Source of the DNA: Nemertoderma westbladi
Taxonomy: Eukaryota > Xenacoelomorpha > Nemertodermatida > Nemertodermatidae
DNA length: 39,531 nucleotides
Assembly: GCA_032718475.1 (NCBI GenBank)
Contig: JAUCBJ010001716.1
Location: 1 to 39,531 of the forward strand
Reading direction: 5' to 3'
A model generated the notes under the pieces. The model saw only the letters and a program-made list of their open reading frames with translations. It ran no database searches and was not told where the DNA came from. Every line of letters begins with the position of its first letter. Position 1 is the stretch's first letter. A program made the translations under genes and the position numbers. Positions 10,591-19,839 of this stretch are shown one piece after another.

Positions 10591-11013
10591 TAGTAAACGA
10601 CCGGGCCGGGTTCAAACCCGGGCTGGGTTGGGGTGACCCGGACCTGGAACCGGCAAAAAATACGCCGGGTACCGGGTTTTATTAAAATTAAGCAATTTGC
10701 GTGAATGACAATGACAAGCCTGTTTGACATACCTATATACCAGTATACGTAGGTTCCATGTACACAAAGTTGTCTAAAGCAGTAGGTAGTCAGGTAGTAG
10801 TAGCATCTTCTTAGATTTTATATCATATTCGATTTTTTTTTTCAATTTTTTTCTTTTGATTTATCATTTTTTTTCGATTTTTTTTTATTTGTATCATTTT
10901 TGATACCACATTTTGGTATCACAAGTGTTGACCCGGACCCGGACCCTGCGTTTTTGAGACTGACCCGGACCCGGAACCGGACCCGGCAAAATGTTCGACC
11001 CGGTCGTTTACTA
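10591..11013. mobile_element. hAT-like MITE, 423 bp
   Basis: The ends are TAGTAAACGACCGGG and its reverse complement. The flanks are the exact 8-bp direct repeat TATACAGT (10583-10590 and 11014-11021). An 8-bp duplication and a TAG-type terminus fit the hAT superfamily. The interior carries repeated ACCCGG/CCGGGT units near both ends and a T-rich middle with no transposase. It starts 40 bp after the end of the Mutator-like element. Confidence 0.88.
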
Positions 11014-11021
11014 TATACAGT

Positions 11022-11975
11022 ATATCCTGATATCTACCTCTACCTCATTAAAGAAAAACAAAAAAAAAATCAGATTTGTACGTTTTGCGGCTCAAGTGAT
11101 CGAAATAGATACCGGTATCAATGCCTGTCATGTGCGCGCTGCCCAACTATGAGGGAGTTGGCTGCAATATGAACTCACATCTCAGTTCAATAAATCTTAA
11201 TTCAGCGTAACTCTTAAAAAGGTGTTGCATACCGGTACCTGTATTTTATTTATATTAAATTATATTGTGCCAATGTGCCCTCTGTATAGGGTACTATACT
11301 GCTTTATATATACTGAATACTGATATACTTTGTAAACATTTTTATCCGCTTTTACTTTTTAAGTGATTAAAACCAAATTATCCCGTGTGCCGTGTGGAGT
11401 TATAAAAAAAACCGGCACACTATCAGACTATAAAATATGTATATATTGTACTGCAGTCAAGGAATTTTTTCTATTATAAGTCAGTGAAAATTGAAACTAA
11501 AATAGAGTAGCAACCCTGAATATTCTTGTTGTATGAGCCCATTTGTTTGTCTGTTTGTGGTGCTTAACGGCATTTAAGTGATTGTAATAATAATATTCTG
11601 ATAATCAAAGTAATAATAAGTGATAATCAGATAATTAAAAAAAATAGTTTGATTAAACTACGGCTGTACGGTAACTGACTAAGATATAACAACTTTACAA
11701 GTTCCAAACTCCTAAGCCGCCTTATGTGTGGGCCTGTTATAAAATAATATATTTTTCTTCATTACCGGTACTTATGTAGCGTACCGGTAGCCTATAACCG
11801 GGTCTATAATGAACTGTATCAGATTTAAATACAATTTAAAGAGTTTTATTAAGAATTTAAATGGAATTAAATTGAAACATTTTTGCTACGACTTACACTC
11901 TGATTGGCCTCATCTTTATGTCTCTCTCTATATATAGGCCTATGATTTCACAGGTATTTCCATAAAGTTGCAACT
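11022..11975. other. EEFSEC upstream region
   Basis: There is no coding frame I trust. Several TACCGGTA words occur (11110, 11230, 11763, 11782). A TATATATAGG stretch near 11928 could serve as a TATA-like element about 45 bp before the EEFSEC ATG. TTTCACAG near 11946-11953 could be a splice acceptor for a 5'UTR exon. Both are sequence matches only. Confidence 0.35.
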
Positions 11976-13616
11976 ATGGCAACGTCTCACAATGGTGTTC
12001 TCAATTTTAATATTGGAGTTTTGGGTCACGTAGATAGCGGGAAAACCTCGTTGGCTCGGTCGTTAAGCACGGTTGCTTCGACGGCTTGTTTCGATAAAAA
12101 CCCCCAAAGTCAGGCGCGAGGTATCACCCTGGACCTGGGATTCTCGTCCTTTACCCTTCCCATTCCGCCCCACTTGGATTCCACTGACTACCATTCCCTC
12201 CAGTTAACGTTAGTAGATTGCCCGGGCCACGCCACTCTCATCAAAACAATAATAGGTGGCGCTCAGATTATCGATCTTATGCTGCTTGTTGTTGACGTTG
12301 TCAAGGGAATGCAGACGCAAACAGCGGAATGCTTAATCATCGGTGAAATTACTTGTAAGAAAATGGTTGTAGTTTTAAATAAAATTGATTTACTTCCGGG
12401 AAATAAACGCAACTTGGTAGTAGAAAAGATGACAAAGAGAATTCTTAAAACATTGGAGACAACGACTTTCCGAGATTGCAAGGTGGTTCCTATAGCAGCT
12501 AGCCCTGCGGACAATGATCCCGCCTTGGGTATTGATGATTTAATCGAAACACTAAAGGGCGAAGTCTACCTGCCGCGTAGAAGTGGTGATGGCGACTTTA
12601 TATTCTCGATAGACCATTGTTTCGCTATTAAGGGTCAGGGCACTATCATGACAGGAACTGTAACCAGCGGATCTGTTAAACTACACGATGTCGTTGAAAT
12701 TCCCGCCATGAAAGAATCTCGGAAGGTGAAATCGATGCAGATGTTTAAGGAGCCGGTTAGTTCGGCTGTCCAGGGAGACCGACTGGGTCTCTGTGTTACT
12801 CATTTCGATCCTAAACTAATAGAACGGGGTTACCTCGCATCCCCTGGGGCTGTGCTAACGTTGTATGCCGCCGTTATTAAACTTAATCCTATTCGCTTCT
12901 TCAAAGGTTCTATTAACAACAGGTCGAAGTATCACATGACCGTAGGCCACGAAACAGTGATGGGTAAACTACAACTGTTCTCATCCTCCTTAGAAGATTA
13001 TCAGTTTGATTTGGCTAAAACTTATTCGTTTCAAGATGAATTCATTCGCAACGATGAAAGTGAAATTAATAAGGTGGATTTTGTTTTGATTTATTTTGAT
13101 AAAGCCATCATTTGCCCTAAGGATTCTATTGTCATCGGTTCTAAACTCGATACCGATATCCATAGCAACACATGTAGATTGGCCTTCTACGGGACGATAA
13201 TTCAGCCAATCACCGATAAGAACTACAAGGAGACGTTCCTTCCTCTGCTGAAGATTTACAAAGTTAAGAACCGCCAAGGAACGGTGGAACGAATTCACGA
13301 CGAATCAACGTTAATAGGGAAGAATTTATTTAAGAAAGAAACGAATATTCAGAACTTTATCGGATTTAAGGTAACTCTGTCCAGTGGGGACTCCGGTTAT
13401 ATTGAGTCGGGTTTCGGGCAGTCGGGCAAATATAAACTTCGTATTCCCGCTGGGATATCCGAGGCTATTAGAAATGAGTTTATTAACGTCAGCGGGAAAC
13501 GCAAGGCTAAGAAAGAACTGGAAGATGGAACGGCGTCGCAGGAACGGAAGCCTGTAGTCGTTTCGTTAACCTTTAAACGCTTTTTGTTCGATCCTGAGAA
13601 GAAAATGATTCAATAA
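11976..13616 (+). CDS. EEFSEC: Selenocysteine-specific elongation factor eEFSec
   Basis: eEFSec is the GTPase that carries selenocysteinyl-tRNA(Sec) to UGA codons together with SBP2 and the SECIS element. The 546-residue frame aligns along its whole length with animal EEFSEC (human about 596). G-domain motifs are GHVDSGKT (17-24), RGITLDLGF (48-56, switch I), DCPGH (81-85), NKID (135-138) and a G5-like AASP near 177. Further family blocks include IKGQGTIMTGT, KVKSMQMF, GDRLG, TVGHETVMG, ADIHSNTCRLAF-like sequence (here TDIHSNTCRLAF), FKKETNIQ and, at the C-terminus, LTFKR. No intron is needed, unlike vertebrate orthologues, and no poly(A) tract suggests a retrocopy. Its presence implies the host makes selenoproteins. 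Confidence 0.97.
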   Translation: MATSHNGVLNFNIGVLGHVDSGKTSLARSLSTVASTACFDKNPQSQARGITLDLGFSSFTLPIPPHLDSTDYHSLQLTLVDCPGHATLIKTIIGGAQIIDLMLLVVDVVKGMQTQTAECLIIGEITCKKMVVVLNKIDLLPGNKRNLVVEKMTKRILKTLETTTFRDCKVVPIAASPADNDPALGIDDLIETLKGEVYLPRRSGDGDFIFSIDHCFAIKGQGTIMTGTVTSGSVKLHDVVEIPAMKESRKVKSMQMFKEPVSSAVQGDRLGLCVTHFDPKLIERGYLASPGAVLTLYAAVIKLNPIRFFKGSINNRSKYHMTVGHETVMGKLQLFSSSLEDYQFDLAKTYSFQDEFIRNDESEINKVDFVLIYFDKAIICPKDSIVIGSKLDTDIHSNTCRLAFYGTIIQPITDKNYKETFLPLLKIYKVKNRQGTVERIHDESTLIGKNLFKKETNIQNFIGFKVTLSSGDSGYIESGFGQSGKYKLRIPAGISEAIRNEFINVSGKRKAKKELEDGTASQERKPVVVSLTFKRFLFDPEKKMIQ

Positions 13617-13617
13617 A
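13612..13617 (+). promoter_or_regulatory. Putative poly(A) signal overlapping the EEFSEC stop
   Basis: AATAAA spans the TAA stop codon (13614-13616). If used, the 3'UTR would be only some 10-30 nt. It is a motif match; no cleavage site is known. Confidence 0.45.
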
Positions 13618-13955
13618 CATTTGACAACTGATTACTTTGGGTGCAAAATCGAACAGGTTATTGTGAGTTCATTCATATTAGTTTCTTTAAATAGTTTTAC
13701 AGTACAGTTCGTTAATTACTAGTGTTAACCTTACCGCTAATTATAAATACAGAATTGTTTTTTTTATAGCGGGTTAACTGGAGTTTTGAGAATAGGCCGA
13801 AATCACAATGTTCCAAAATTCTTAGATGAATTGCACTAAATTTGGGGTGGGCGTTATGCAGTAATTTGGCGCGGTTCAAAGTAAACGTTGGGGCATCTGC
13901 TGTGGTATGGTAAGGAATTAACGTACTGGTAATACCCGTCTACAAAGTGTAGGAT
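13618..13955. other. EEFSEC 3' flank, gene-free
   Basis: AT-rich sequence with no coding frame or repeat I can define. Confidence 0.4.
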
Positions 13956-14831
13956 CGTACCACTAATACGTACCACTAACACGTACCACTAACACGTACC
14001 ACTAACACGTACCACTAATACGTACCACTAACACGTACCACTAACTAACACGTACCACTAACACGTACCACTAACACGTACCACTAATACGTACCACTAA
14101 CACGTACCACCAACACGTACCACTAACACGTACCACTAATACGTACCACTAATACGTACCACTAACACCTACCACTAACACGTACCACTAACACGTACCA
14201 CTAACACGTACCACTAACACGTACCACTAATACGTACCACTAACACGTACCACCAACACGTACCACTAACACGTACCACTAACACGTACCACCAACACGT
14301 ACCACTAACACGTACCACTAACACGTACCACTAACACGTACCACCAACACGTACCACTAACACGTACCACTAACACGTACCACTAATACGTACCACTACC
14401 ACGTACCACTAACACGTACCACTAACACGTACCACTAACACGTACCACTAATACGTACCACTAACACGTACCACCAACACGTACCACTAACACGTACCAC
14501 CAACACGTACCACTAACACGTACCACTAACACGTGCCACCAACAAGTACCACTAACACGTACCACTAACACGTACCACTATCACGTACCACTAACACGTA
14601 CCACTAACACGTACCACTAACACGTACCACTAACACGTACCACTAACACGTACCACTAACACGTACCACTAACACGTACCACTAACACGTACCACTAACA
14701 CGTACCACTAACACGTACCACTAACACGTACCACTAACACGTAGCACTAACACGTACCACTAACACGTACCACTATCACGTACCACCAACACGTACCACT
14801 AACACGTACCACTAACACGTACCACCAACAC
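13956..14831 (+). repeat. 13-bp minisatellite, about 67 units
   Basis: Consensus ACGTACCACTAAC is repeated head to tail for about 876 bp. Common variants are TACGTACCAC (T for C), CCACCAAC, and single changes such as GTGCC and GTAGC. One unit near 14040 has 4 extra bases. The second half is more uniform (long runs of identical units near 14590-14730) than the first, suggesting recent local expansion. Period 13 disturbs any reading frame, and no coding role is visible. Confidence 0.97.
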
Positions 14832-15236
14832 TCGTCTGTTAAAATGTTTATGAAATTGAAGTGCCGCTAAAGTTATAATTGGAGAGAACGCGTAAGGCCG
14901 CGTTCACATTAAACTGGAAAAATTGGATATAAATAATAGTTGCGAGTAACAAATTAATTAAATATTTTAGGCTACATTATTATTCTACCTGTACGGTTGG
15001 ACCAAGGTGTATTAAATAACAGGTCATGCAGCGAGAATTGGCCTCCAATTTATTGGAGGCTGAACAGTTTCATTAAATTTGGAAGGTCAACCAAACACTT
15101 TGAAGCACGCAACATTACTAAAATTACCCCTATGGGGGTTTTCGAAGTCGGTGCTTCCATTTCCAATACCAGTTTCCATTTTTGACGGTATTTAGAATGT
15201 CTGTTTGTCTGTTGGACCCTTTATATATATACATAG
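14832..15236. other. Gene-free stretch
   Basis: A small frame at 14997-15185 does not start with ATG and resembles nothing known. I see no repeat structure. Confidence 0.35.
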
Positions 15237-15592
15237 TAGTTATTATATGGGATCAGGCTTTTCGGCATTTATGGGACCGGGATCCATTCTCGGGTTCCAC
15301 ATTAATTGAAATGTGATATAAAGTTGCACTGCTAAAATATTAGTTAGATAAAAGTCTAATAAAAATAATTTGTAATTGACTACTGGTACTAGATTGTTTG
15401 GTTAATTGACATATTAATTCGATATAATCGATGCCGGCGTACATTTTTGATCTGATTCAACTAGGCCTATTCATTGGATATTTTCAAACATATTTACTTC
15501 ACTATTTAAACTTTGGTATCACTTTCCAAAAAAGTCGTGTTCGGGAGCGGGATTACATTTTTTGCCGGGATCGGGATCCCTTTTGAACACTA
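15237..15592. mobile_element. Degenerate hAT-like MITE
   Basis: The left end TAGTTATTATATGGGATC and the reversed right end TAGTGTTCAAAAGGGATCCC are similar but decayed. The body has GGGATCGGGATCCC-type motifs like those of the intact element at 26974-27376. I found no clear target-site duplication, so the exact ends are inferred. Confidence 0.5.
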
Positions 15593-15617
15593 AGTATATA
15601 ATAGGTAATAAAATTAA

Positions 15618-15811
15618 TTATTAAGTAATTTAGACATGTCTTATGATGATCCAACTCTGTAGCAAATGGAGCGGAAAAAATGAATTCGCCACCAGCGGGT
15701 ATCGAACCCGCGTCTACCGATAAACGTTCAGCTATGCTGACCCCTACACAACGGAGGCTCCTGCCTTATTCTGGTTGGATCATCCTAAGTCCTGTTTAAT
15801 TTACTTAATAA
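15618..15811. mobile_element. Inverted-repeat element enclosing a tRNA-like sequence
   Basis: The 38-bp arms 15618-15655 and 15774-15811 are reverse complements apart from about seven mismatches; the innermost 11 bp (GATGATCCAAC) match exactly. Between them lies a tRNA-like sequence on the minus strand. This may be a MITE that captured a tRNA-like segment, or a foldback derived from a tRNA SINE. Confidence 0.55.
15687..15758 (-). tRNA. tRNA-like sequence, probably a pseudogene or SINE head
   Basis: A 72-nt cloverleaf can be drawn by hand: acceptor stem GCCTCCG with TGGTGGC (one T-T mismatch), D stem GTGT/GCAT, a fully paired 5-bp anticodon stem GCTGA/TCGGT (including G-T pairs), and a perfect T arm GCGGG TTCGATA CCCGC with a good B box. 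The anticodon loop ACGTTTA lacks the universal T at position 33 and the purine at 37, so GTT as an anticodon is doubtful. I therefore favour a tRNA-derived relic over a working tRNA gene. Confidence 0.5.
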
Positions 15812-16031
15812 ATATACAATCTATGGATGTTAAGACATATAAACAATATTATTATTTATTATTAAGGTATTATTACGCTATATTATAAGATTGTATTTGT
15901 AATTTTTCATTTGTGTAAAAAAATACATATTACATTTTGGTAATTTTGTTGAACGTGGGATTGTAGGTAATCGTCAATCAATTAATTATCATATACTATT
16001 AGTATCGGCATGCTGCATTGCAGCTGCATTT

Positions 16032-16750
16032 TTAAGAATGCTGTGCCGGCTTGTCGACAAAATTGCGCCGCCACAACTCCCTATCACCCATGACATTTGC
16101 TAGATCATCCGCATCTTCAAGGCCAGTGTCCTTTAAGATGCGTCTCAAGAAAGTCATGGGCTGTCCTGTCCACCATGCTTATTCACTCCATGAGGCTGCC
16201 AAAGTACAAGATTATGCACTGGCTGGTCCTCACGGCGAAAGCAATGTCCTGCAAAGCGGAGGCGATTTTGTTCTAGTGTCAAGCTTGGGGGAACCAATGG
16301 ACACCTCCAATGTTATATAGTGTCTGGTTGGAGATGTGTGCATTGTACTTGACACAATGAACCCGGCGTAGCATTCTTGTGAATGTGCCATCCAGAGATT
16401 TGGTGTCCTCAGCAGTTAGAGCCCAGCATGGACTCCCATAGAGGAGTACTGGAACTACTGTTGCTCTAAATAATCGGACCTTAAGTTTCCGATTAATTCT
16501 TGGTGACTTCCAAATCCTGGAAAGCCTATTCAAGGCTACCCATGCCTTTCCCTTACGTATTCGAAGGTCCTCACCTGACTTCCGGATCCATGATCCCAGG
16601 TAACAGAAGTCATCCACATGCTCAAGCATACCATCCTTTGAGCTTATGCTCATCCGATCAGAGACTTGCTGAGAACTTTCAAAGTTAACTGTCAAAATTT
16701 TGGTCTTTCTGGAGTTATCATGAAACTGGAGTCTTTCTGAATTATCATAT
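16032..16750 (-). pseudogene. Broken LINE fragment (C-terminal part of reverse-transcriptase ORF)
   Basis: The minus strand encodes the region after the RT catalytic core. It has FCYLGSWI, IRKGKAWVALN, IWKS, LFRATVVPVLLYGS and DGTFTRMLRR, then in a second frame RLRFAGHC, and in a third frame LKDTGLEDADDLA with a terminal TAA at 16032. At least two frameshifts, near 16280 (a C-run) and near 16155, break it. It differs clearly from the LINE at 2-8 kb, so it is a second, older family. The 5' part of the element is missing. Confidence 0.85.
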
Positions 16751-17097
16751 AGTTACCGTAGGGTGAGGGCACCCACCCTCATACCGATTATTGCTTACAG
16801 CCTGGTTGACTGCTGTACTGGATTACTGCATCACAGACCCAAATAAATGTTGACACTACTTTTTGTCAAATTTGATGATTAAAATATAATATATAATCTT
16901 TACAGTATCTATCTATTTGGGTACCGGTATATAGGATCCTTTTATATAGCTCGCCTATGAAATTGTTCCCCATTGTATTTCGGCATCTATTCTGAGATAT
17001 CCAGCTTCTGTACTTATTACAAGTTATGTTCTGATTTCTGAGGTTGGTGATCATCTATATTTTTGGTATACAACATGATATTTAATTTACCTCGTGT
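16751..17097. other. Gene-free stretch
   Basis: No coding signal or RNA gene is evident. It carries one TACCGGTA word at 16922. Confidence 0.4.
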
Positions 17098-17304
17098 GGG
17101 TGTGTGATCATTGGTGCGGGTGGGACAGCGCGGGTGTGTGATCATTGGTGCGGGTGGGACAGCGCGGGTGTGTGATCATTGGTGCGGGTGGGACAGCGCG
17201 GGTGTGTGATCATTGGTGCGGGTGGGACAGCGCGGGTGTGTGATCATTGGTGCGGGTGGGACAGCGCGGGTGTGTGATCATTGGTGCGGGTGGGACAGCG
17301 CGGG
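17098..17304 (+). repeat. 34-bp tandem repeat, six perfect copies
   Basis: Units start at 17098, 17132, 17166, 17200, 17234 and 17268. Each holds GTGTGTGATCATTGG followed by TGCGGGTGGGACAGCGC. I see no differences between copies, so the array is young or homogenised. The GC-rich units contrast with AT-rich flanks. Confidence 0.97.
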
Positions 17305-17827
17305 AAGCTTAATTTTGGGTGGGCAATCAATCTGCGACTGCGCGCCCTAATAATAATCTGTTCTAAAATGGCTGATATATTTATCTGATTTTTTTTATAC
17401 TTTATAATCTTATGTGAACAAACATTAGGCCCCTATATCTTTTATAGTGTGGAGAGTCAAGACAATAAATCAGCAAGTCTCAAACGACTTGCTTGTTCTT
17501 ATATTATAATTAATTATTTAGCTCCTTTGTTTATTATGTTCTATAATATGTAATTGAAAATAGACTAATAAACTTTAAACGGTTGCTATTGTTGTTAAAT
17601 GCAGACAATTTGGCGACATATAAGGTAGGTTTTTATATATTTTTGATTCGCATTTCATTATATGGTATATTATTTACTATGCGATGTACGGGTACCGGTA
17701 CACTACACCTACACTACACACACAGTTAGTTATCTTTCTAAATTGTATATTTATAATATTTTATTAATTAGCCTTTAGTTTTTGCAGATTTCTCTCCATA
17801 TATAGCGGTAATATATTTACAGAAGCG
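17305..17827. other. FHIT upstream region
   Basis: No gene. A small hairpin (AGCAAGTC/GACTTGCT) lies at 17472-17493. Pyrimidine-rich acceptor-like sites TTTTTGCAG near 17787 and ATTTACAG near 17821 lie shortly before the FHIT ATG and could end a 5'UTR intron. Confidence 0.35.
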
Positions 17828-18268
17828 ATGTCTACATTATATTTTGGTCCGCACATTATAATTTCCCCCCGTATCGTATTCTACCGAACTGCTTTATCAT
17901 TTGCCTTTGTGAACCGGAAACAAGTGGTTCCCGGACATGTCCTGGTATCGCCTATCCGTCGAGCCCAAAGGTTCAACGAACTCACTCCGGACGAGGTCAG
18001 TGACCTTTTCCTAGTCGCGCAAAGGGTATCTTCCATCATGATGACTCACCACTCGGCGAGGTCAATGACCTTAGCCATACAGGACGGGCCAGACTCGGGA
18101 CAAACTATACCCCATGTCCATATACACGTGTTGCCAAGGAAACCCGGGGACTTTAATAGCAACGACGATGTATACAAACATTTGGAATCTCACGATAAGA
18201 AAGTTGTTGAGTGGAGGATTGAAAGTGATATGATTCATGAAGCAGAAACATTAAAAGAGTATTTTTGA
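17828..18268 (+). CDS. FHIT: FHIT, bis(5'-adenosyl)-triphosphatase
   Basis: FHIT hydrolyses Ap3A-type dinucleoside polyphosphates to AMP and ADP; in mammals it is also a tumour suppressor. The 146-residue frame covers the full family length (human 147). The histidine triad H-phi-H-phi-H is HVHIH at residues 96-100, with the central His98 as the catalytic nucleophile by homology. Other conserved blocks are ALSFAFVNRKQVVPGHVLV, IQDGPDSGQT and LPRKPGDF. It is encoded in one exon, whereas human FHIT has many. The ATG at 17828 gives the expected N-terminus. SPOUT1 follows on the same strand. Confidence 0.97.
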   Translation: MSTLYFGPHIIISPRIVFYRTALSFAFVNRKQVVPGHVLVSPIRRAQRFNELTPDEVSDLFLVAQRVSSIMMTHHSARSMTLAIQDGPDSGQTIPHVHIHVLPRKPGDFNSNDDVYKHLESHDKKVVEWRIESDMIHEAETLKEYF

Positions 18269-18594
18269 ATTATTTGATTCATTACTTACCTTGTTAATTT
18301 GGATTTATACGTGTCGATTGTTTTTAACTATGTTGTTAAAATTCAAGTACTTGTGGAGTATTTGAATTGAAGGTAACTTAGGATAACTTGATTAGTCAAT
18401 TTTTAAGGACAATATTTAAAACATTTTATAAATACATCTTTGTAGTTGTATGTAGAGGGTTTTGCAGCTTGCGTTCTGGAAAACTAGTTGTAGTTTTCAC
18501 AAGTCCCAATTAACTAATTAGTTTTTTAAACATCAGTTTATTCTTTAATTTAGTTACAGTGCCAAATTTAACGTTTGTTTGTTTAATTACAATT
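18269..18594. other. FHIT-SPOUT1 spacer
   Basis: AT-rich sequence of 326 bp. I see no canonical AATAAA close to the FHIT stop. Confidence 0.4.
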
Positions 18595-18624
18595 ATGACG
18601 ACATCCCAACTCAAGTTTACCCAG
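18595..18624 (+). CDS. Possible 30-nt first coding exon of SPOUT1
   Basis: ATG at 18595 opens ten codons ending at a strong donor, CAG|GTAATG. A pyrimidine-rich acceptor ending CCCACAAG|GAG lies at 18751. Removing 18625-18751 (127 nt) keeps the SPOUT1 frame and replaces the first four codons of the 18740 ORF. This is a splice-site reading only, without transcript evidence. Confidence 0.35.
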
Positions 18625-18739
18625 GTAATGAATTCCACTGTTTAATCTTGAAGCATCCAGATAGATATTTATTTTTAATAATTTGTTATAGAGTGAGATC
18701 TTTGTGCTGCATTTCAAAAGTTTGTTGTGTTTTTTGTAA

Positions 18740-19774
18740 ATGTCCCACAAGGAGAAACGCGCCCTCAAAAGGAAGCACAGACAAGATGAACTGATAAAGC
18801 AACTGGAAAGACAAGGTAATGATTCCATGGAGCCGATTCCCAGTCCTCCCGCCAGGGGGCGCACATACACGGTTAGCATCGCCCTGCCGGGGTCCATCCT
18901 GGACAACGCCCAGTCTATCGAGCTGCGGTCCTACCTGGCGGGACAGATCGGCCGAGCCGCGGCGATAATGAACGTCGACGAGGTGGTTGTCTACGACGAA
19001 TCGGCGTCCGGTACCGGCGGAATATCCGGCGAGTTTACCGGGATCGGTCGTCACGGAAACGGGAACGTGCAACTGGCCCGGATCCTCCAGTACATGGAGT
19101 GTCCGCAGTACTTGAGGAAACTTCTGTTTCCGGTGCATCGCGACCTGCAGTACGCGGGTCTACTCAACCCGCTGGATACCCCGCACCACTCGCGAGCCGA
19201 TGAACCGAGCGCTTACCGAGAGGGTCTCGTTGTCAATAAGGCCGCAAAGGCCGGTAGAAGTTTAGTCAACTGCGGTATGGGAGTCGATGTGGAGGTGGAT
19301 AAACCGTTAGCTCCCGGTACGCGGGTCACAGTTCGTATGAAGAACCCCGGAGTTCACCAAGGTGCTAAGGTCCGCGGTGTTGTTGTGGGTTCTAGCACCC
19401 CCCGGCGGGAGGACGGTATATACTGGGGCTATTCTGTGCGTCTCGCAAGCAGTCTAAGTGACGTCATATCCGGTTGTTTGTATAAAGAACCCTATGACGT
19501 AACTCTAGGTACATCAGATAAAGGTGAAAGTTTGGAGGACTTAGAATTATCTCCCTTTAAACATTTACTAATTGTTTTCGGTGGTATTAAAGGAATTGAG
19601 GCGGCGTTAGCAGCTGATGGAAGTCTAGAAACTGGCGAACCGCGCGATATATTCGACCGGTATTTGAACACGTGTCCCGATCAAGGTTCCAGGACTATTC
19701 GTACCGAGGAAGCTATATTGGTAACACTTGCTGCTCTCAGACCTAAAATACTGGCTGCTAATAATACTGGCTGA
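18740..19774 (+). CDS. SPOUT1: SPOUT-domain RNA methyltransferase (C9orf114/SPOUT1 family)
   Basis: Human SPOUT1 (CENP-32) is a SPOUT-fold methyltransferase that binds RNA and is needed for centrosome and kinetochore function. The 344-residue frame matches it nearly end to end (human 376). There is a basic N-terminus (KEKRALKRKHRQ), then YTVSIALPGSILDNAQS, YLAGQIGRAAAI, EFTGIG, QLARILQYMECPQYLRK, LLNPLDTPHH, the inserted OB-like region (VTVRMKN, VRLASSL), and the C-terminal knot segment with NTCPDQGSRTIRTEEAI. The start at 18740 is the first in-frame ATG; an upstream mini-exon is possible. The human protein has a longer basic head, so some N-terminal sequence may be missing. Confidence 0.95.
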   Translation: MSHKEKRALKRKHRQDELIKQLERQGNDSMEPIPSPPARGRTYTVSIALPGSILDNAQSIELRSYLAGQIGRAAAIMNVDEVVVYDESASGTGGISGEFTGIGRHGNGNVQLARILQYMECPQYLRKLLFPVHRDLQYAGLLNPLDTPHHSRADEPSAYREGLVVNKAAKAGRSLVNCGMGVDVEVDKPLAPGTRVTVRMKNPGVHQGAKVRGVVVGSSTPRREDGIYWGYSVRLASSLSDVISGCLYKEPYDVTLGTSDKGESLEDLELSPFKHLLIVFGGIKGIEAALAADGSLETGEPRDIFDRYLNTCPDQGSRTIRTEEAILVTLAALRPKILAANNTG

Positions 19775-19833
19775 TTTTTTTGTGCAGTTTTAGTAATGAT
19801 AGGGCGATGATAGTGGTTGAACGCTGTGGTTAT

Positions 19834-19839
19834 AATAAA
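19834..19839 (+). promoter_or_regulatory. Putative SPOUT1 poly(A) signal
   Basis: AATAAA 60 nt after the stop codon, followed by a TG-rich stretch (GCTTGTGAGTTT) such as downstream elements show. Confidence 0.5.

Noticed and set aside
13956-14831. CRISPR-like array
   Set aside because: The repeats abut with no unique spacers and the DNA is animal; it is a minisatellite.
16051-16320. 89-codon plus-strand frame
   Set aside because: The minus strand reads as a LINE C-terminus, so this is its shadow.
18686-19138. 150-codon minus-strand frame
   Set aside because: It lies antisense to the conserved SPOUT1 coding region.
11976-19774. Intronless EEFSEC, FHIT and SPOUT1 as processed retrocopies
   Set aside because: Several independent intronless genes with intact frames, no 3' poly(A) tracts and no target duplications make this unlikely, though transcripts would settle it.
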